A stretch of 64,000 nucleotides of DNA from an uncultured Collinsella sp. (GTDB taxonomy: Bacteria; Actinomycetota; Coriobacteriia; Coriobacteriales; Coriobacteriaceae): the NCBI GenBank assembly GCA_958412345.1, contig CATYSO010000010.1:1-64000 (forward strand), in the 5' to 3' direction. The position numbers and the translations under genes are program-made. The notes below the pieces were generated by a model, which was given only the letters and a program-made list of their open reading frames with translations, had not been told where the DNA came from and searched no databases. Of the stretch, positions 60,899 through 64,000 are shown in pieces (position 1 is the first letter of the stretch; every line of letters starts with the position of its first letter).

Positions 60899-61243
60899 TT
60901 ATCTCAGGGTTCCGTCGTATTCGACCATGGCCGGTCGCTTTAACAGGCGCTCTGCGGCCGTCTTGTAGACTTCGGAACGGTCGCGCCGACCTATTGCAAC
61001 GATCTCGGCAATCTCAACCGTTCCGTCCTCTCGGATTCGAAATACCATTCGGAGTCCCGCCTTTCGCCATTTGATCTTTTTGCAGCCGGCAAGCTCACCG
61101 TGAAGCGGCGTTCCGATTTCATCGGCGCGTGTCCTTAATTTCGCCACTGCAATGCAGACGAGTCTTCGCTGAGAACCATCTAGTTTTTGATATTCCTTCT
61201 CGACGTCTCGGTTCAAAAAGCCGACAACAAAGTGCCCGCTCAT
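60899..61243 (-). CDS. RelE/ParE-type toxin
   Basis: A 114-residue RelE/ParE-superfamily toxin. It has the typical VVGFLNRDVEKEYQKLDGSQRRLVCIAVAKL and LRMVFRIREDGTVEIAEIVAIGRRDRSEVYKTAAERL, matching a ribosome-dependent or gyrase-directed toxin fold. It overlaps the antitoxin gene by four bases (ATGA). Which RelE/ParE branch it belongs to is uncertain. Confidence 0.86.
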   Translation of the reverse strand: MSGHFVVGFLNRDVEKEYQKLDGSQRRLVCIAVAKLRTRADEIGTPLHGELAGCKKIKWRKAGLRMVFRIREDGTVEIAEIVAIGRRDRSEVYKTAAERLLKRPAMVEYDGTLR

Positions 61244-61590
61244 TCGAAAAGATCCTCGTCGGAAATCGCATCAGGATCCATCGATTCGAACTCCTTGAGT
61301 TCCTCTGGGGTCAGAGCATCCTCAAACGGAACAAACTCGTGCGGTCCATTTTTGATTCGATCCGCCGCGATGCGATCAAGCTCAAGTTCGCGAAGGTACT
61401 GTAGGGCGCCGTACATTTCCTCATAGGCGGCGTAGTCGATAATCACGGTATCGATGTCGTTATGATCGGCGATAAACTGCGGCGCGCGCTTAGCACGCTT
61501 GCGAACGGCAGATAAGGACTTGCTCGCTTCGGTAGCAGAAACTACCTGATCTTTTGTAAACACCGGCTTTTCCAGAACAAGTGGGGACAT
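61240..61590 (-). CDS. Cognate antitoxin (Phd/YefM-like in role)
   Basis: A 116-residue acidic protein upstream of the RelE-type toxin gene. It has an N-terminal DNA-binding part (VSATEASKSLSAVRKRAKRAPQFI, Phd-like phrase) and a C-terminal acidic helical half (EFVPFEDALTPEELKEFESMDPDAISDEDLFE) for toxin binding. The start at 61590 follows GGAGGTACAA; a longer reading to 61638 would include the operator palindrome. Confidence 0.83.
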   Translation of the reverse strand: MSPLVLEKPVFTKDQVVSATEASKSLSAVRKRAKRAPQFIADHNDIDTVIIDYAAYEEMYGALQYLRELELDRIAADRIKNGPHEFVPFEDALTPEELKEFESMDPDAISDEDLFE

Positions 61591-61609
61591 TTGTACCTCC
61601 AAAAAATAA

Positions 61610-61651
61610 TCTGGATTATATTTCAAAGTATACTTCAAAATATAATCCAGA
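61610..61651. promoter_or_regulatory. Operator palindrome of the second toxin-antitoxin pair
   Basis: Perfect 14-bp arms TCTGGATTATATTT (61610-61623) and AAATATAATCCAGA (61638-61651) with AAGTATACTT in the centre (61626-61635), right where the promoter must be. The antitoxin probably binds it. Confidence 0.7.
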
Positions 61652-61674
61652 CTTTACTTCAAAAGTAAAAAGCC

Positions 61675-62679
61675 CTATCGATTCTCGATGCTACCGATGT
61701 TTTTGAGCTCGATGGAGATGAGACCGTTGGGCTCATTGACGAACTCAATGTACTCGGAGTTCGAACCCATCTCGGCCGGGAAGCTGATCTCGATGCCCGT
61801 GTCGGTACGAATCTTGTGGTTGCGCACGGTCGCACGCTCGACCTGTTTGCGCTCCACGGGCACGCGCTCGGGCACCTTCTCTTCGGTCAGTGCCGCGCGC
61901 ACGCTCTCCTTGATGACCGGCTCATCCTCAAAGACCTCGTCGACGATATCCCAGGGCGGCAGTTCCTCGTCATCCTCAACCTTCTCGGCAACGGCAGCCT
62001 TAACCTTAGCGAGCGCTACAGCCGTGTTGGCGCCGTGCTCCTCGGCAACCTCCTCGACCACACGTGTCACGGTGTCGATGACCTCTTTGCCCGATACGCC
62101 CGTGTCGCATTGCAGTAGGCCATCGGGGATAAGCATGCGGTCCTCGCCGGCAATCTTGCGCTTCTTGTCCACGTAGCCGATCTCCATGGTACTCGCGCGC
62201 ACGATGGCATAGCTCGGCACCTTTTGCGAGGGGTTCGGCAGAATGGCGTAGTGGCGCGCGATGTCGTTGCGCACCTCCCCCTCCTCGCGGCCCACTTCGT
62301 GCATAAAAGCCTGCTTGGAGCCCAGCAGCATCACGGCAAACCAGCGGACATCCTCATCGTCGTCAAAATCGGCCACGAGCACGTCGGTGGACTCGGCTTT
62401 CTCAGCCTTGGTGAGCTCAGAGGAAATGAACTCCGCGATCTGCTGCGACAGGTCCACGAACTCGCGCTCGCCAAAGAAATAGCTCTTGAGCTCGCCGCCA
62501 AACGCAGAGTTCTCGGCAAACGTGGCGCGCTTGTTATCGGCCGAGGTACGCGCGCGGCGCAGATGCGTGGTCACGAAGTTGCGCACGGTACGGCTCTCGA
62601 TATCGAGCTCGCGCTGGCTCATGACGTTGACGGCAGAGTCAAAGTCCAGGATATGCAGAATCGCGTGATTGATTTTCAT
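61675..62679 (-). CDS. Nucleoid-associated protein (NdpA/YejK family)
   Basis: A 334-residue protein of the nucleoid-associated NdpA/YejK family. It opens KINHAILHILDFDSAVNVMSQRELDI, with the internal VADFDDDEDVRWFAVMLL and KHIRTDTGIEISFPAEMG-like C terminus (KIRTDTGIEISFPAEMG). It binds nucleic acid, but the exact role is unknown. Start 62679 follows GGAATGCCGTAT; an ATG three codons upstream overlaps it. Confidence 0.85.
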   Translation of the reverse strand: MKINHAILHILDFDSAVNVMSQRELDIESRTVRNFVTTHLRRARTSADNKRATFAENSAFGGELKSYFFGEREFVDLSQQIAEFISSELTKAEKAESTDVLVADFDDDEDVRWFAVMLLGSKQAFMHEVGREEGEVRNDIARHYAILPNPSQKVPSYAIVRASTMEIGYVDKKRKIAGEDRMLIPDGLLQCDTGVSGKEVIDTVTRVVEEVAEEHGANTAVALAKVKAAVAEKVEDDEELPPWDIVDEVFEDEPVIKESVRAALTEEKVPERVPVERKQVERATVRNHKIRTDTGIEISFPAEMGSNSEYIEFVNEPNGLISIELKNIGSIENR

Positions 62680-62754
62680 ATACGGCATTCCGTTCTAGAT
62701 CGATTTCGGCACGAATCAGTATAGCGGTCGAGCCCGCCCCAGGCGCATCGAAGC

Positions 62755-62787
62755 TTGGTGCATCGGGGACAGGTTGCTTTGCGCCAA
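62755..62787 (+). repeat. REP-like hairpin, CAGGTT family, copy B
   Basis: TTGGTGCA, TCGGGGACAGGTTGCTT, TGCGCCAA: arms of eight bases with one mismatch around the GGGGACAGGTT core. It lies three bases past the DUF2974 stop codon. Confidence 0.75.
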
Positions 62788-62790
62788 TGG

Positions 62791-63951
62791 CTAGCGCAGG
62801 AGCTCGGACTGCCAAGCCTCGAGCTGTTCTGCCAAACTCTTGCCGGCAGCGGGCATGTCGATCTGGGGTCGTTTGGGCAGCAGCGCGCATTTAAGGATTG
62901 CCACGATGGTCTGCGAGACAAAGCGTCGCGTATCCTCGTCAAAGCCTTGCGCAGCCTGGAGCATCACGGGCAGGCTCTCGCGCAGATTCCCGGCGATATC
63001 CGCAAACCGCTCAGCACCCGTAGCCTCAAACACGGAGAACAACGCATCTACAAAACGCTCGCGCTCGCTAGGTGACACTGCAAGCAGCATCTCGCGAATG
63101 GAGTCATCAACGTATCGAGCACCGGCGGACAGGCGCTCACAGTACGCGAAGTCGCGACCATCAACCACCCAGCTAAAGGGATTATGCTGCAGCAGGCTGA
63201 ACTCGGTGCTCTCAACGATGGCATAGTCCTCCTGTGTCTCGAACATCATGCCAAAGATCGACGACCGAGGTAGCGTCTTGTCGATTCGACCGGAAAGATC
63301 GGCAAAGGCGTTGCCGTTCAGAAACTCCTCGACGAAGCCCGGACCATCATGGGAATACACCCGTTCGATTCGCTCACGGGCGACATCGGAGCACATCGCC
63401 GCACCGTACACCGCAAGGTTTCCACCCTTGGAATGACCTCCGCACAAAAGCGGCCCGTCGATCGCATCCGCCGCCTCGTCCACATAACGCGCCGCGGATT
63501 CCTGGGCCGGCACAGGACACCGGAACGCCATGTTAAAGTCCTCTTTCCAGCCCACAATCGTGCTGTCGGTCCCCCGGAAGGAAAGATAGCTAAACCCCGC
63601 CGGAAACCGGAACGCCATGGCTGCAAACTGCTCTGTCGCCACTACATCGCTCACGGCACGATAGCCGCAAACGTGCACGCCACGGTAGCGAGGGCTTGCT
63701 GCCACGGCCTCCAGCAAGGCCCTGCTCCCCTCTGGGTCCCACAAGTCGCCAATCATGTCCCGGTAGCACTCGGCACGCAGCAGCTCGCGTACGTCTAGGC
63801 CCTGCCAGTTCGTCAGCTCCGCCATAACACCCGGCAAACGCAAATAGGACAACCACGCAAAGACCAGGCTATCCACCGCACAGAACGGCCGTTCCTCAAA
63901 CGGGTCAAACGCCGTCTGGGCATAGGTCAAAAAATTAGGCGAATCCGACAT
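62791..63951 (-). CDS. DUF2974 (Mbeg1-like) alpha/beta hydrolase
   Basis: A 386-residue protein of the DUF2974/Mbeg1-like family, lipase-like alpha/beta hydrolases. The nucleophile elbow is CGGHSKGGNLAVYGA (Ser near residue 176). It starts SDSPNFLTYAQTAFDPFEERPFCAVDSLVFAWLSYL, typical of the family. No signal peptide, so cytoplasmic. The start follows GGGAGGGCC. It is flanked on both sides by copies of the CAGGTT hairpin in the same orientation. Confidence 0.88.
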   Translation of the reverse strand: MSDSPNFLTYAQTAFDPFEERPFCAVDSLVFAWLSYLRLPGVMAELTNWQGLDVRELLRAECYRDMIGDLWDPEGSRALLEAVAASPRYRGVHVCGYRAVSDVVATEQFAAMAFRFPAGFSYLSFRGTDSTIVGWKEDFNMAFRCPVPAQESAARYVDEAADAIDGPLLCGGHSKGGNLAVYGAAMCSDVARERIERVYSHDGPGFVEEFLNGNAFADLSGRIDKTLPRSSIFGMMFETQEDYAIVESTEFSLLQHNPFSWVVDGRDFAYCERLSAGARYVDDSIREMLLAVSPSERERFVDALFSVFEATGAERFADIAGNLRESLPVMLQAAQGFDEDTRRFVSQTIVAILKCALLPKRPQIDMPAAGKSLAEQLEAWQSELLR

Positions 63952-63968
63952 GGCCCTCCCATCAACTA

Positions 63969-64000
63969 TGGTGCATTGGGGTCAGGTTACTTTGCACCAA
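63969..64000 (+). repeat. REP-like hairpin, CAGGTT family, copy A
   Basis: TGGTGCA, TTGGGGTCAGGTTACTT, TGCACCA: the best-preserved copy, perfect seven-base arms, at the window edge. Confidence 0.75.

Noticed and set aside
1..64000. tRNA, rRNA, CRISPR, transposase, prophage
   Set aside because: I looked for cloverleaf ends, repeat-spacer periodicity, DDE/Y1 transposase and phage proteins; none found. The XerD-type recombinase has core-gene context, not phage context.

Overview
The window reads as a chromosomal segment of a high-GC, host-associated anaerobic actinobacterium of the order Coriobacteriales, most likely Collinsella. The evidence is the gene mix: an arginine deiminase cluster with a YfcC-type carrier, Pta plus two acetate kinases, the acetylase route to diaminopimelate, an energy-coupling-factor (ECF) importer, LPxTG surface proteins, and actinobacterial codon preference. 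No rRNA, tRNA, CRISPR array, transposase, integrase or phage gene was recognised. The genus is an inference from content, not a database match.

Layout. 1-5.2 kb: XerD-type recombinase, CTP synthase, a small winged-helix protein and a DUF1846 protein. 5.2-13.3 kb: arginine catabolism, all on the minus strand (arcA copy 2, aminotransferase, arcA copy 1, arcB, YfcC carrier), with two long AT-rich regulatory gaps and many hairpins. 13.3-19.5 kb, plus strand: polyphosphate kinase, RNA uracil methyltransferase, DJ-1/PfpI protein, Maf and a P1 peptidase. 19.5-26.2 kb: glycosyltransferase with UDP-galactopyranose mutase, then pta and two tandem ackA genes. 26.3-34.2 kb: an accessory block of visibly lower GC (MFS, LysR, HIT, two paralogous MFS, a type-B carboxylesterase, a divergent MerR regulator). 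34.3-39.2 kb: exonuclease VII, zinc peptidase, RNase D, a lipid kinase and a 30-codon membrane microprotein. 39.5-45.9 kb: an LPxTG C69 peptidase whose start is out of frame, then a Trp-rich leader peptide with an attenuator ahead of a complete ECF importer. 46-48 kb: racemase plus ATP-grasp ligase. 48.3-55.4 kb: MOSC protein, secreted coiled-coil hydrolase, Ser/Thr kinase cluster, drug exporter and a HigBA pair. 55.5-60.8 kb: M20 deacylase and a lysine-riboswitch-controlled lysA-dapA fusion, dapB and dapH. 60.9-64 kb: a second toxin-antitoxin pair, a nucleoid-associated protein and a DUF2974 hydrolase.

How the genes work together. Arginine is deiminated and carbamoyl is transferred to phosphate (ArcA, ArcB), with YfcC as probable carrier; no carbamate kinase is present here. 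Pta and the AckA pair make ATP from acetyl-CoA. LysA-DapA, DapB, DapH and perhaps the M20 enzyme supply lysine and diaminopimelate under lysine control. The racemase and ATP-grasp ligase look like a D-amino-acid cross-bridge unit for the wall. The ECF operon is probably a tryptophan importer controlled by translation of a WWW leader.

The most novel signals are the Trp-leader attenuator on an ECF importer, the LysA-DapA fusion, the two identical arcA copies with mirrored promoter boxes, long perfect nested palindromes placed only where genes converge, a dispersed 33-bp hairpin repeat with a GGGG(T/A)CAGGTT core, and a one-base frameshift in the signal peptide of the C69 peptidase.
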